NCBI GenBank assembly: GCA_018063485.1
Contig: JAGPBG010000166.1
Location: forward strand, 1 to 5,742
Source: Cypionkella sp.
Lineage (GTDB): Bacteria > Pseudomonadota > Alphaproteobacteria > Rhodobacterales > Rhodobacteraceae
Direction of reading: 5' to 3'
DNA length: 5,742 bases
The stretch's first letter is position 1, and each line of letters begins with the position of its first letter. The position numbers were made by a program, and so were the translations under genes. Below the pieces are notes generated by a model, which saw only the letters and a program-made list of their open reading frames with translations, had not been told where the DNA came from and did no database searches. This document shows, one piece after another, positions 1 to 5,742 of the stretch.

Positions 1-1286
1 CTATTCACCTCCGGCCCAGCCGCCAACAACCTGGCCAAGGCTTCGTTTCCCGGTTCGGCCGCAATTCTGGCAAGGCTTTCACGCGTCTCAGTCCCTGACT
101 TGCCCCATTTGCCCAAGGCATGAAGATCCAGCGTTGCCGGATCGCGCTTTGCCGCCTCAAACCGCGCCATCTGACCATTGGCTGAAATGCGCTCGGGATT
201 CAGGATCGGAGTCAACCATAGGGCCGCCGCCGCAATCAACACCAGCGCCATACCCACATTGGCCCGCCGGATCCGTGCCATCCAGCCTGGGCCACGCAAT
301 ACCGCCAACGCATAGCTTACCCCATAGCCCATCGCCAGAAACGCCGTCAGCGCCGCAAAAATCCGTCCCGGCGTCCAGCCGTACTGCGCCACACGCAACC
401 AGATTGCCCACAGCGCCAAAGCCGCCGGCAACAGCAACACCACGGCAAGTGCCTGCGCCGCCCGCCGCATCCAAACCGTTGCCGTCGCCTCTTCATCGCT
501 CTGGTCAATCGCCGCTGTAACCAGAGTAGCCCCCGCCGCAACCATGGCGATCAGAGTTGCTGCGGCTGAAAAATGGCCAAAAAGCCCACTCAACCCGTGC
601 AGCGGCACCGCGACCAGGAACACCACCAGGACCACAAGAACCACGGGCAGCAACAGCCTGAGCAGCCGCAGCACCAGAAACGGCGAGACATAACCCGGCA
701 GTTCGTTCACCACTGCCAAGCCCAAACCAAGCACGCACCCGGTGATCACAAACGGCATGACTTCATGCTCAAGCAGATCCTCGATCACCGTCACGCCAAC
801 AAGGTTCAGCAAGGTGCTGGACAGCAAGATCACCGCCCAGAACACCGCCACAAACACCCAAGCCAAAGAGAGGCGCACGAAGATGCTCCAGGCCTGTTGG
901 AACAGCGTCGGATAATCGCGCCACCCCGGCCCGGCGGCGGCAATCAAAAACGGCAAGGGGATCATTGTCAAAACCGCCGCCATCAGGATCGGCAGCAGCG
1001 TATCCAAAAACCGCATCATGGTGGCAAAGCGAAAGCCCGCCCAAGTGAACAGCACCGCGACCACCACGGCCACGGCCAAAGCGCCCAAGGCAGCGCGGGT
1101 GATTTTCAACGGACCGGCGATGGCGAGCCAGGCCGTAAAGAAACTGGCTGCAAAGGCGAAGAGCGCGAAAACCGCCCGCTCAGGAAATGTATCGTGGCCA
1201 ATCTCGTTGCCAAGAAGATACAGGCTGATCCCCGCAGCCGCACCGATCAGGGCCATCAAGAACCGATTGCGCGTTGATTTGATCAT
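1..1286 (-). CDS. DUF4153 domain-containing polytopic membrane protein (C-terminus outside the window)
   Basis: The reading frame is open from an ATG at 1286 to the left edge (428 complete codons, no stop), so the gene is cut off by the window and not shown to be broken. The product is very hydrophobic. About ten or eleven membrane segments can be picked out, near residues 10-25, 38-58, 66-86, 96-118, 136-160, 177-194, 203-229, 240-260, 277-298, 308-330 and 344-361, followed by a soluble stretch. A YGWTPGRIF motif at 302-310 and a NPERISANGQMARF stretch at 363-376 resemble conserved parts of the DUF4153 family as I remember it. The function of that family is unknown. The ATG follows the sequence AGAGGG at a workable Shine-Dalgarno distance. 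The gene begins 68 bases after the methyltransferase stop codon in the same direction, so read-through transcription is plausible. No substrate or enzymatic role can be read from the sequence. The family call is fairly firm and the inner-membrane location is inferred. Confidence 0.82.
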   Translation of the reverse strand, partial: MIKSTRNRFLMALIGAAAGISLYLLGNEIGHDTFPERAVFALFAFAASFFTAWLAIAGPLKITRAALGALAVAVVVAVLFTWAGFRFATMMRFLDTLLPILMAAVLTMIPLPFLIAAAGPGWRDYPTLFQQAWSIFVRLSLAWVFVAVFWAVILLSSTLLNLVGVTVIEDLLEHEVMPFVITGCVLGLGLAVVNELPGYVSPFLVLRLLRLLLPVVLVVLVVFLVAVPLHGLSGLFGHFSAAATLIAMVAAGATLVTAAIDQSDEEATATVWMRRAAQALAVVLLLPAALALWAIWLRVAQYGWTPGRIFAALTAFLAMGYGVSYALAVLRGPGWMARIRRANVGMALVLIAAAALWLTPILNPERISANGQMARFEAAKRDPATLDLHALGKWGKSGTETRESLARIAAEPGNEALARLLAAGPEVN

Positions 1287-1309
1287 GGGCTGCCCTCTGG
1301 TTGCAGCCC
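1287..1309 (-). promoter_or_regulatory. Hairpin holding the ribosome binding site of the DUF4153 gene
   Basis: On the leftward mRNA, GGGCUGC and GCAGCCC form a perfect 7-bp stem around the 9-base loop AACCAGAGG, and the AUG start codon follows the stem immediately. The AGAGG Shine-Dalgarno core therefore lies in the loop, with the stem occupying the spacer between it and the start codon. The pairing is seen directly. A role in translational control is inference. No run of U follows, so it is not a Rho-independent terminator. Confidence 0.45.
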
Positions 1310-1354
1310 CAACCTACAGGGACCAAGACCGCCGTGCCAGTAGGGAAAACCTGA

Positions 1355-2911
1355 TCAGAAATCGGTCGGAACGCCGCCTTCCTGCTTTCTGCGCGCCACG
1401 AACTGGCGCAACTCTTCCTGATGGTCGCCGTTCATCTCGGGCGCTTCGAATTCGGCCATGATCTGCTTGTAGATCCCATGCGCCCGCTCGGCCGTCCAGA
1501 CCGAACCGTCCAACTGCCAGGCCTCGTAGTTGCGCCAATCCGACACAAAGGGCGCGTAAAATGCGGTCTGATAGCGGTCCTGGGTGTGCTGACAGCCGAA
1601 GTAATGCCCGCCGGGACCGACCTCCTTGATCGCATCTATCGCGATGTCCTCCTCGGTTGTGGCATAGGTCGCGGCCTCGAAATAGCGCTGGATCATTTGC
1701 AGCACTTCGCAATCCATGATGAACTTTTCCGGGCTGGCAATCAGCCCTCCCTCCAGCCATCCGGCCGCGTGATAGACCATATTGGTCTGGCTTTGCACCG
1801 CCGCCCATAGGCTGTTCGAGGTTTCCCACATCGACTGACCGTCCGGCACATTCGCCGCGCACACACCGGATGAGCGCAGCGGCAGGCCGTAATAGCGCAC
1901 CAATTGCCCGGTCATTTGTGTGGCACGCATATATTCGGGCGTTCCGAACGCAGGCGCGCCCGATTTCATATCCACATTCGAGGTAAAGGTGCCCAGCGCC
2001 ACCGGACAGCCCGGATTGATATATTGCAACAGCGCAATTGCGGCCAGGCCCTCGGCAAGGCTCAGCGTCACCGCACCCGCCATTGTCACCGGTGCCATTG
2101 CGCCCGCCAGCGTGAACGGTGTCACCACCACCGGCTGCCCGCGCCGCGCCAGCCGCATCGCGCCGTCCAGCATCGGATAATCATGTTTCAGCGGCGAAAC
2201 CGAGTTGATATTGGTATACATCCGCGGGCGCGCGTTGAACTCCTCATGGCTATGGCCGCCAGCAATGCGCACCATTTCCATCACATCTTCAACCCGCTCT
2301 GCCCCCAGCGAATAGGCGTGGCAAACCTTGTCGGTCAGAGTCAGCTTTTCATAAAGGCAATCGAGATGGCGCACCGCCGGATGAATGTCGATCGGCTCCA
2401 CCGGATAGCCGCCTGCTATATGAATGCAGTTGAAATACTGCGTCAACTTCATGAAATCCTTGAAGGTTTCAAAATCACCCGAGCGTTTTCCGCGTTCCAG
2501 ATCCCAGGAATTCGGCGGCGAGGATACGTTGACGAACAGCATATGCTTGCCGCCCATGATCACTTCGCGTTCCGGGTTGCGCGGGGTGATGGTAAAGCTG
2601 GAAGGCGCGCGGCCCACCATCTCCATCACGAACTCCTCATCCATCCTGATATTGGTGCCCGTCACCTTGCACCCGGCTTTGCGCAGGATTTCGACCGCTT
2701 CGGGGTTCAGAAACTCGATGCCGATTTCCTTCAAAATCCGCATGGTGCCGCGATGGATCGCCTGCACGCCGTCAGCGTCCAAAGGCTCTGTCGGTCGGTC
2801 GGGGTTAACCGGAATCCGCCACGGCATCTGATCAATGGCCGACGATCCTGCGCGCACCTTGTTGCCTGCCCGGCCCCCGGCCCGGCGTCTGCGGTTTGCA
2901 TCATCGGTCAT
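1355..2911 (-). CDS. Trimethylamine methyltransferase (MttB) family protein, non-pyrrolysine type
   Basis: This looks like a full-length member of the MttB superfamily (MTTB/COG5598), whose members move a methyl group from a methylated amine or betaine to a corrinoid protein. Family hallmarks (numbered from the start used here) are an arginine-rich N-terminus (7-20), then MPWRIPVNPDRPTEPLD (29-45), the SNVDMKSGAPAFGTPEY block (311-327), the RSSGVCAANVPD block (346-357), HAAGWLEGGL (381-390) and GPGGHYFGCQHT (432-443). No in-frame amber codon occurs, unlike the archaeal trimethylamine enzyme with pyrrolysine, so the product belongs with the non-pyrrolysine homologues that include the glycine betaine methyltransferase MtgB. 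The substrate cannot be read from sequence; glycine betaine, other betaines or carnitine are possible. I chose the ATG at 2911 (518 residues) because GGAGA lies 5 bases before it. An in-frame ATG at 2923 (522 residues) lacks such a site. No corrinoid protein or corrinoid:tetrahydrofolate methyltransferase gene is in view. The family is sure and the exact reaction is not. Confidence 0.9.
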   Translation of the reverse strand: MTDDANRRRRAGGRAGNKVRAGSSAIDQMPWRIPVNPDRPTEPLDADGVQAIHRGTMRILKEIGIEFLNPEAVEILRKAGCKVTGTNIRMDEEFVMEMVGRAPSSFTITPRNPEREVIMGGKHMLFVNVSSPPNSWDLERGKRSGDFETFKDFMKLTQYFNCIHIAGGYPVEPIDIHPAVRHLDCLYEKLTLTDKVCHAYSLGAERVEDVMEMVRIAGGHSHEEFNARPRMYTNINSVSPLKHDYPMLDGAMRLARRGQPVVVTPFTLAGAMAPVTMAGAVTLSLAEGLAAIALLQYINPGCPVALGTFTSNVDMKSGAPAFGTPEYMRATQMTGQLVRYYGLPLRSSGVCAANVPDGQSMWETSNSLWAAVQSQTNMVYHAAGWLEGGLIASPEKFIMDCEVLQMIQRYFEAATYATTEEDIAIDAIKEVGPGGHYFGCQHTQDRYQTAFYAPFVSDWRNYEAWQLDGSVWTAERAHGIYKQIMAEFEAPEMNGDHQEELRQFVARRKQEGGVPTDF

Positions 2912-3001
2912 CTTGGTCTCCATCGCTGAACCCGGTCTGGCAAGTCTTGGACCGTTTTGATGAAGATGACCGAAAGCTCGTCAGAGCGCGCACCCCATAA
3001 G

Positions 3002-3023
3002 CGACGCAAAAGCGTCGTTTTTT
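3002..3023 (+). terminator. Rho-independent terminator facing right, between two leftward genes
   Basis: CGACGC (3002-3007), an AAAA loop and GCGTCG (3012-3017) form a perfect 6-bp GC-rich stem, followed directly by six T residues (3018-3023). This is a classic intrinsic terminator read rightward. Read leftward, the hairpin is followed by CTTATGG with no U tract, so it should not efficiently end transcription of the HAD gene. Both flanking genes are leftward, so no annotated gene explains it. It could end an antisense or small RNA, or be a stable hairpin in the leader of the methyltransferase mRNA. Confidence 0.6.
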
Positions 3024-3074
3024 GCTGCCCGCCGCGTTATGCGGTAAACGCCTTTAGCTGGAATACGCGAACGG

Positions 3075-3770
3075 CTAAACTGTCGCCCTTTGGTCGATCC
3101 ACTTGGCTAGCTGGCCAATGTCCTCCAAAACCACATCGGCATGGGGTTCCAGATCCGCTCTCAGGGCAATCCCGGTCAGCACCGCCACCGCGTGCATTCC
3201 CGCAGCCCGTCCCGCATCCAGATCATGCACCGAGTCCCCCACCATGATCACCCGGCCCGGTGTCAGGCCCAGTTTGGCAACAAAAGCCAAAAGCTGCCCC
3301 GGTGCCGGTTTGCCGCCATAGCCGGAATCGCAACCCGCAACGAAATCAAACAGATCCAGCACCCCGGCCCGCTCCAGATGCGCCCGCGCCGGAATTTCGG
3401 TGTCATTGGTCGCCAGCCCCAGCTTCAGCCCCCGTGCCCGCAACTCCGCCAGAACCGGACGCAAAGCCACCGCTGGCACCATATTGGTCTCGACCGCCAG
3501 CCGATCCATCAACTGCGTAACCTCGGCCAGCGAAATCCCCGTCATGTTTTCCGCCAGCATTGCCGCGATTTCATGCGTTGTCATCGCAATCATCGGGCTG
3601 TCGGGTTGAAAATGCCCACTGGCCGGATCAAAGCCCAAGAGCTGCTGAACCGAACGCCCCGGCGCGGCATAGGGCGACAATTGATCAATCAAGGCCGCAC
3701 CAACCGCGCCCCAACTGGCGCGAAAATCAAACAATGTGCCGTCTTTATCAAAAATCAAGCCGTCGATCAT
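3075..3770 (-). CDS. HAD-superfamily hydrolase, phosphoglycolate phosphatase-like
   Basis: This is a 231-residue HAD phosphatase with all four motifs. Motif I is FDKDGTLFD (7-15), with nucleophile D8 and general acid/base D10. Motif II is LATND (119-123), with T121. Motif III contains K154, in GGKPAP. Motif IV is VGDSVHDLDAG (177-187), with D179 and D183 expected to bind magnesium. A helical cap domain of roughly residues 16-95 lies between motifs I and II, the arrangement of Gph-type (subfamily I) enzymes. It should be a cytoplasmic, Mg-dependent phosphomonoesterase. Phosphoglycolate is the closest textbook substrate, but HAD specificity cannot be fixed from sequence. The start at 3770 has GGGA a few bases upstream and lies 33 bases past the DUF3572 stop, so the two are probably one transcript. 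The last codons are followed by a weak hairpin (GCGTT at 3034-3038 pairing with AACGC at 3047-3051) without a U tract. Confidence 0.9.
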   Translation of the reverse strand: MIDGLIFDKDGTLFDFRASWGAVGAALIDQLSPYAAPGRSVQQLLGFDPASGHFQPDSPMIAMTTHEIAAMLAENMTGISLAEVTQLMDRLAVETNMVPAVALRPVLAELRARGLKLGLATNDTEIPARAHLERAGVLDLFDFVAGCDSGYGGKPAPGQLLAFVAKLGLTPGRVIMVGDSVHDLDAGRAAGMHAVAVLTGIALRADLEPHADVVLEDIGQLAKWIDQRATV

Positions 3771-3803
3771 GGGGTTCCCGTTCGCTTTGTGTAGAAAAAT
3801 CTG

Positions 3804-4106
3804 TCAAGTCCAGTTCATCGCCGCAGGCCCCGCCAACACCGCCTTGGCCTGCATCGGCGCGTCATAGCGCTTTCCATGCGCATCACAAAACGCCATCACC
3901 CGCGCGTCGGCCTCCAGCACGAAATCCAGCACTGCGCCCAGAAAGGCCGGGCTTTGTGCAAGGCTGGCCATATCCGCAGGATTCGCCCCCGAGGCCGCTT
4001 GAAACGCGGAAAACTCTTCCGGTTGTCTGATCAACCAGGTTAACGCCTGAAGCGCGAGCGTCTCGGCAGAATCTTGCTCGCTCGCCGGCGTTTTCCCTTG
4101 TTTCAA
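3804..4106 (-). CDS. DUF3572 domain-containing protein
   Basis: This is a small soluble protein of 100 residues of unknown function. It matches my recollection of the DUF3572 family of Alphaproteobacteria: AETLALQALTWL (14-25), a FQAASGANPADM region (35-46), SPAFLGAVLDFVLEADARVMAFCD (52-75), and a C-terminus ending MNWT. Nearly the whole length is the domain, and it is predicted to be mainly helical with no signal peptide or membrane segment. I placed the start at the TTG at 4106 because GAGGGG stands 7 bases before it. A second in-frame TTG at 4121 (105 residues) has no ribosome binding site, and the ATG at 4112 is out of frame and stops after two codons. The gene is divergent from pleD and leads into the HAD gene. 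From memory, a DUF3572 gene next to a DivK/PleD regulator is a recurrent alphaproteobacterial arrangement. Confidence 0.85.
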   Translation of the reverse strand: MKQGKTPASEQDSAETLALQALTWLIRQPEEFSAFQAASGANPADMASLAQSPAFLGAVLDFVLEADARVMAFCDAHGKRYDAPMQAKAVLAGPAAMNWT

Positions 4107-4244
4107 GGCATTTCCCCTCAAGTTGTCACGGCTTTGTTATGCCCTCGGAAAGGTTTTCTTAACCCTTTTACCGGCACACTTGCCATATGGATCAAACGTC
4201 AGATTGATCTTTGAAACAGGTCAGGTAAAGTAGGTAATTCCGTT
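4107..4244. promoter_or_regulatory. Divergent promoter region between the DUF3572 gene and pleD
   Basis: These 138 bases separate two head-to-head genes and must carry the promoter of pleD and, most simply, that of the leftward group. It is more AT-rich than the flanking genes. I could not fix a convincing -35/-10 pair for either side. TTGCCA at 4180-4185 is a possible rightward -35, but the matching -10 is poor. The ribosome binding site of pleD is weak: AGG at 4232-4234, ten bases before the ATG. An inverted repeat lies inside and is listed separately. Confidence 0.5.
4190..4209. repeat. Inverted repeat GATCAA-N8-TTGATC in the divergent promoter region
   Basis: GATCAA (4190-4195) and TTGATC (4204-4209) are perfect 6-base inverted copies separated by 8 bases, about 36 bases before the pleD start codon. 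The placement suits an operator for a dimeric regulator or a hairpin in the pleD leader. The half-sites resemble those of FNR/CRP-type boxes, but the order is everted (ATCAA first, TTGAT second), so a standard FNR box is not supported. A chance occurrence is possible. Confidence 0.3.
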
Positions 4245-5657
4245 ATGGTTGGCAAAATCCTTATTGTGGATGACGTTGCAACGAACCGGATCGTCCTCAA
4301 GGTCAAGCTGACCGAGGCCGGCTATCATGCGCTTTTGGCGGTTGATGGCACAACGGCTTTGGCCATGGCGGCCAAAGAGCGGCCCGATCTGATCTTGCTG
4401 GATGTGTCACTGCCCGATCTTGATGGGGTAACCGTGCTGCAACGCCTGCGCGCAGATCCGCTCACCCGCACCATTCCGGTGATTGCCCTCGTCGGCACCA
4501 ATGCGCATCACAGCCTTCGCACCAATGTCTTTCGGGCCGGAGCGGATGCGTTTTTGGCCAAGCCGGTGGATGATCAAACCCTGCTGGCCCGCATTCGCAG
4601 CCTGATCCGCAATGCCGATCAGATGGATGGTCTGGCGCGCGACAAGGGAAAACTCGCGCTTATGGGCTTTGCCGAAGCGACTCCAATGCTGGAACGCCCC
4701 GGCCTGCTGGCGCTGATCACCGCCACCCCGGAACGCGGGCTGCACCTGCGCCACGCACTTGCCCAACACAGCCATGACCGGATCGTGCTGATCCCCCCCG
4801 ACGACTGCCTGCGCAATGGCCTGATTGACGGCACCGCGCCCGATATTTTCCTGATCGACTCGGACTTGGCCAGCCCCGGCGCGGGCCTGCGACTGATGTC
4901 GGAATTGCGCAGCCGTGCCCCCACCCGCAATGCGCGGTTTTGCATCCTTTTTTCGGAGCCCGCCCAGATCAACGCCGCAATGGCCTTTGATCTGGGCGCA
5001 AACGAACTGATCGAGGTGACGACCGGCGCTGAAGAAACCGCCCTTCGGCTGGCGCGTTTGCTGGCGCGCAAGCGTGAGGCGGACCGATTGCGGGCCTCGG
5101 TCCGGCAGGGGCTGCGCCTGGCGGTGATTGATCCGCTGACCGGCTTGCACAACCGTCGCTATGGTCTTGCACAACTTACGGCCATTCATGCCTCATCCCT
5201 TTCCAGCCGTCAGCCCTATGCTGTTCTGATCGTCGATCTTGATCGGTTCAAGACGGTGAATGATCGCTTTGGCCATGCGGGCGGTGATACCGTGCTGATC
5301 GAGGTGGCCAGCCGCCTGCGCAACGGTCTGCGCGATCAGGATATGCTTGCGCGAATCGGAGGCGAGGAATTTCTGATTGCTCTGCCAGACATCACCCTGG
5401 CCGAAGCGCGCGGCATCGCGGAACGCCTTGGCGAAATCATTCGCAATTCTGCCATTGTGCTTGAGCAAGATATCGCGCTGTTCATCACCGTCTCGATTGG
5501 CCTTGCCTTCTGCTCGGCCAGTGCCGGCAAGATTGCCAGCGCCGATCAGCCCGACAATGATGCGGTATCCCAGATCATCGCCCGCGCCGACCACGCGCTT
5601 CTGGCGTCAAAATCCGCAGGGCGCAACAAGATCACCATCAGCCGTTCAGCCGCGTAA
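4245..5657 (+). CDS. pleD: PleD-type response regulator, diguanylate cyclase (REC-REC-GGDEF)
   Basis: This 470-residue cytoplasmic enzyme should make cyclic di-GMP from two GTP when activated by phosphorylation. Receiver 1 (about 1-122) has the acidic pair D9-D10, phospho-acceptor D53 and K106. Receiver 2 (about 150-272) is degenerate: it lacks the acidic pair and the lysine, though D205 remains near the acceptor position. This matches the adaptor role of the second receiver in Caulobacter PleD. A charged helix (273-293) leads to the GGDEF domain, with DPLTGLHNRRY (296-306), metal and substrate residues D331, N339 and D348, and the active-site loop GGEEF (372-376). R363-D366 gives the RxxD inhibitory site with normal spacing, and R394 fits the secondary inhibitory arginine, so product feedback is expected. 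The numbering runs four ahead of Caulobacter PleD through the GGDEF domain. An oddity is V83 where receivers usually carry Thr or Ser. No divK precedes it here. Identification as the PleD orthologue is strong. Confidence 0.9.
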   Translation: MVGKILIVDDVATNRIVLKVKLTEAGYHALLAVDGTTALAMAAKERPDLILLDVSLPDLDGVTVLQRLRADPLTRTIPVIALVGTNAHHSLRTNVFRAGADAFLAKPVDDQTLLARIRSLIRNADQMDGLARDKGKLALMGFAEATPMLERPGLLALITATPERGLHLRHALAQHSHDRIVLIPPDDCLRNGLIDGTAPDIFLIDSDLASPGAGLRLMSELRSRAPTRNARFCILFSEPAQINAAMAFDLGANELIEVTTGAEETALRLARLLARKREADRLRASVRQGLRLAVIDPLTGLHNRRYGLAQLTAIHASSLSSRQPYAVLIVDLDRFKTVNDRFGHAGGDTVLIEVASRLRNGLRDQDMLARIGGEEFLIALPDITLAEARGIAERLGEIIRNSAIVLEQDIALFITVSIGLAFCSASAGKIASADQPDNDAVSQIIARADHALLASKSAGRNKITISRSAA

Positions 5658-5670
5658 CCGCGCCCGCGGC

Positions 5671-5742
5671 TCAATCGCCGCGATTGTTGTCTTTCTTGCC
5701 TTTGCGCAGCCTGTCCTCCAGACGGTCGGCAAATGCCAACCG
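5671..5742 (-). CDS. C-terminal end of a convergent gene, unidentified
   Basis: From the right edge a leftward frame stays open for 23 codons and ends in TGA at 5671-5673. The residues are RLAFADRLEDRLRKG followed by KKDNNRGD. This is a charged, probably helical and then disordered tail, as seen at the ends of many proteins. It is too short to assign to a family, and the rest lies outside the window. A frame of this length can be open by chance, but the charged composition and the close tail-to-tail placement 13 bases past the pleD stop make a real gene end plausible. Confidence 0.45.
   Translation of the reverse strand, partial: RLAFADRLEDRLRKGKKDNNRGD
5672..5697 (+). terminator. Probable Rho-independent terminator of pleD
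   Basis: CAATCG (5672-5677) and CGATTG (5681-5686) pair around a CCG loop, and the T-rich run TTGTCTTTCTT follows to 5697. It starts 15 bases after the pleD stop codon and faces the right way. A small GC hairpin, CCGCG/CGCGG (5658-5669), sits just upstream. The stem is short and the T run is interrupted, so it is weaker than the one at 3002-3023. It overlaps the last codons of the convergent gene. Confidence 0.5.

Noticed and set aside
573..1277. Rightward open frame of 234 codons opposite the DUF4153 gene
   Set aside because: The product is Gln/His/Arg-rich low-complexity sequence, which is what the reverse complement of hydrophobic membrane codons gives. The leftward frame has clear membrane segments and a family motif.
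1904..2929. Long rightward open frame (341 codons) antisense to the methyltransferase gene
   Set aside because: It is a shadow of the real gene. The product is rich in His, Arg and Ala without domain character, there is no ribosome binding site, and GC-rich codon bias readily keeps such antisense frames open.
3034..3051. Hairpin GCGTT/AACGC as terminator of the HAD gene
   Set aside because: The stem is only 5 bp with an 8-base loop, and no U run follows in the leftward direction.
2912..3074. Cobalamin riboswitch in the methyltransferase leader, which would suit a corrinoid-linked enzyme
   Set aside because: A GCCAGACC stretch loosely recalls part of the element, but there is no B12-box-like core and the gap of 163 bases is short for the class. 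I found no other riboswitch signature either.
3141..3794. Rightward open frame of 217 codons opposite the HAD gene
   Set aside because: The leftward frame contains all four HAD motifs. The antisense product is low-complexity Arg/Gln/His sequence.
4159..4173. CtrA site at TTAACC upstream of pleD
   Set aside because: Only one half-site (TTAA at 4159-4162) is present. Seven bases further on the sequence is ACCG, not TTAA, and such a half-site is common by chance.
4407..5189. Leftward open frame of 260 codons inside pleD
   Set aside because: It lies entirely antisense to the conserved receiver and GGDEF domains and shows no domain of its own.

Overview
The window looks like an ordinary chromosomal stretch from an alphaproteobacterium, most probably of the Rhodobacterales (Roseobacter/Rhodobacteraceae) group. 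The base composition is GC-rich with matching codon bias. A DUF3572 gene stands head to head with a PleD-type response regulator, and a DUF4153 membrane protein lies next to a non-pyrrolysine MttB-family methyltransferase. The taxonomic call is inference from protein families and gene neighbours, not from a database search.

Layout: four genes run leftward from about 4106 to the left edge. In transcription order they are a 100-residue DUF3572 protein (3804-4106), a HAD-superfamily phosphatase resembling phosphoglycolate phosphatase (3075-3770), a trimethylamine/betaine methyltransferase-family protein (1355-2911), and a DUF4153 polytopic membrane protein whose C-terminus lies beyond the left edge (1-1286). 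A 138-base divergent promoter region (4107-4244) separates this group from the rightward pleD gene (4245-5657). pleD codes for a REC-REC-GGDEF diguanylate cyclase with intact catalytic and inhibitory sites. The last 72 bases hold the C-terminal codons of a convergent, unidentified leftward gene (5671-5742).

How the genes relate: DUF3572 and the HAD gene are 33 bases apart and are probably co-transcribed. The methyltransferase gene follows after 163 bases that contain several hairpins. One of these is a textbook Rho-independent terminator on the opposite strand, so the methyltransferase may have its own transcription unit, and an unannotated rightward RNA may end there. The DUF4153 gene follows the methyltransferase by 68 bases, and its ribosome binding site sits in the loop of a perfect 7-bp hairpin. 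pleD would make cyclic di-GMP in response to phosphorylation. Nothing in the sequence ties it functionally to methyl metabolism.

I see no mobile element, CRISPR array, tRNA or rRNA, and no clear new multi-gene system. The least-explained features are the orphan rightward terminator at 3002-3023, the hairpin at the DUF4153 start, and the methyltransferase without a corrinoid protein partner in view.
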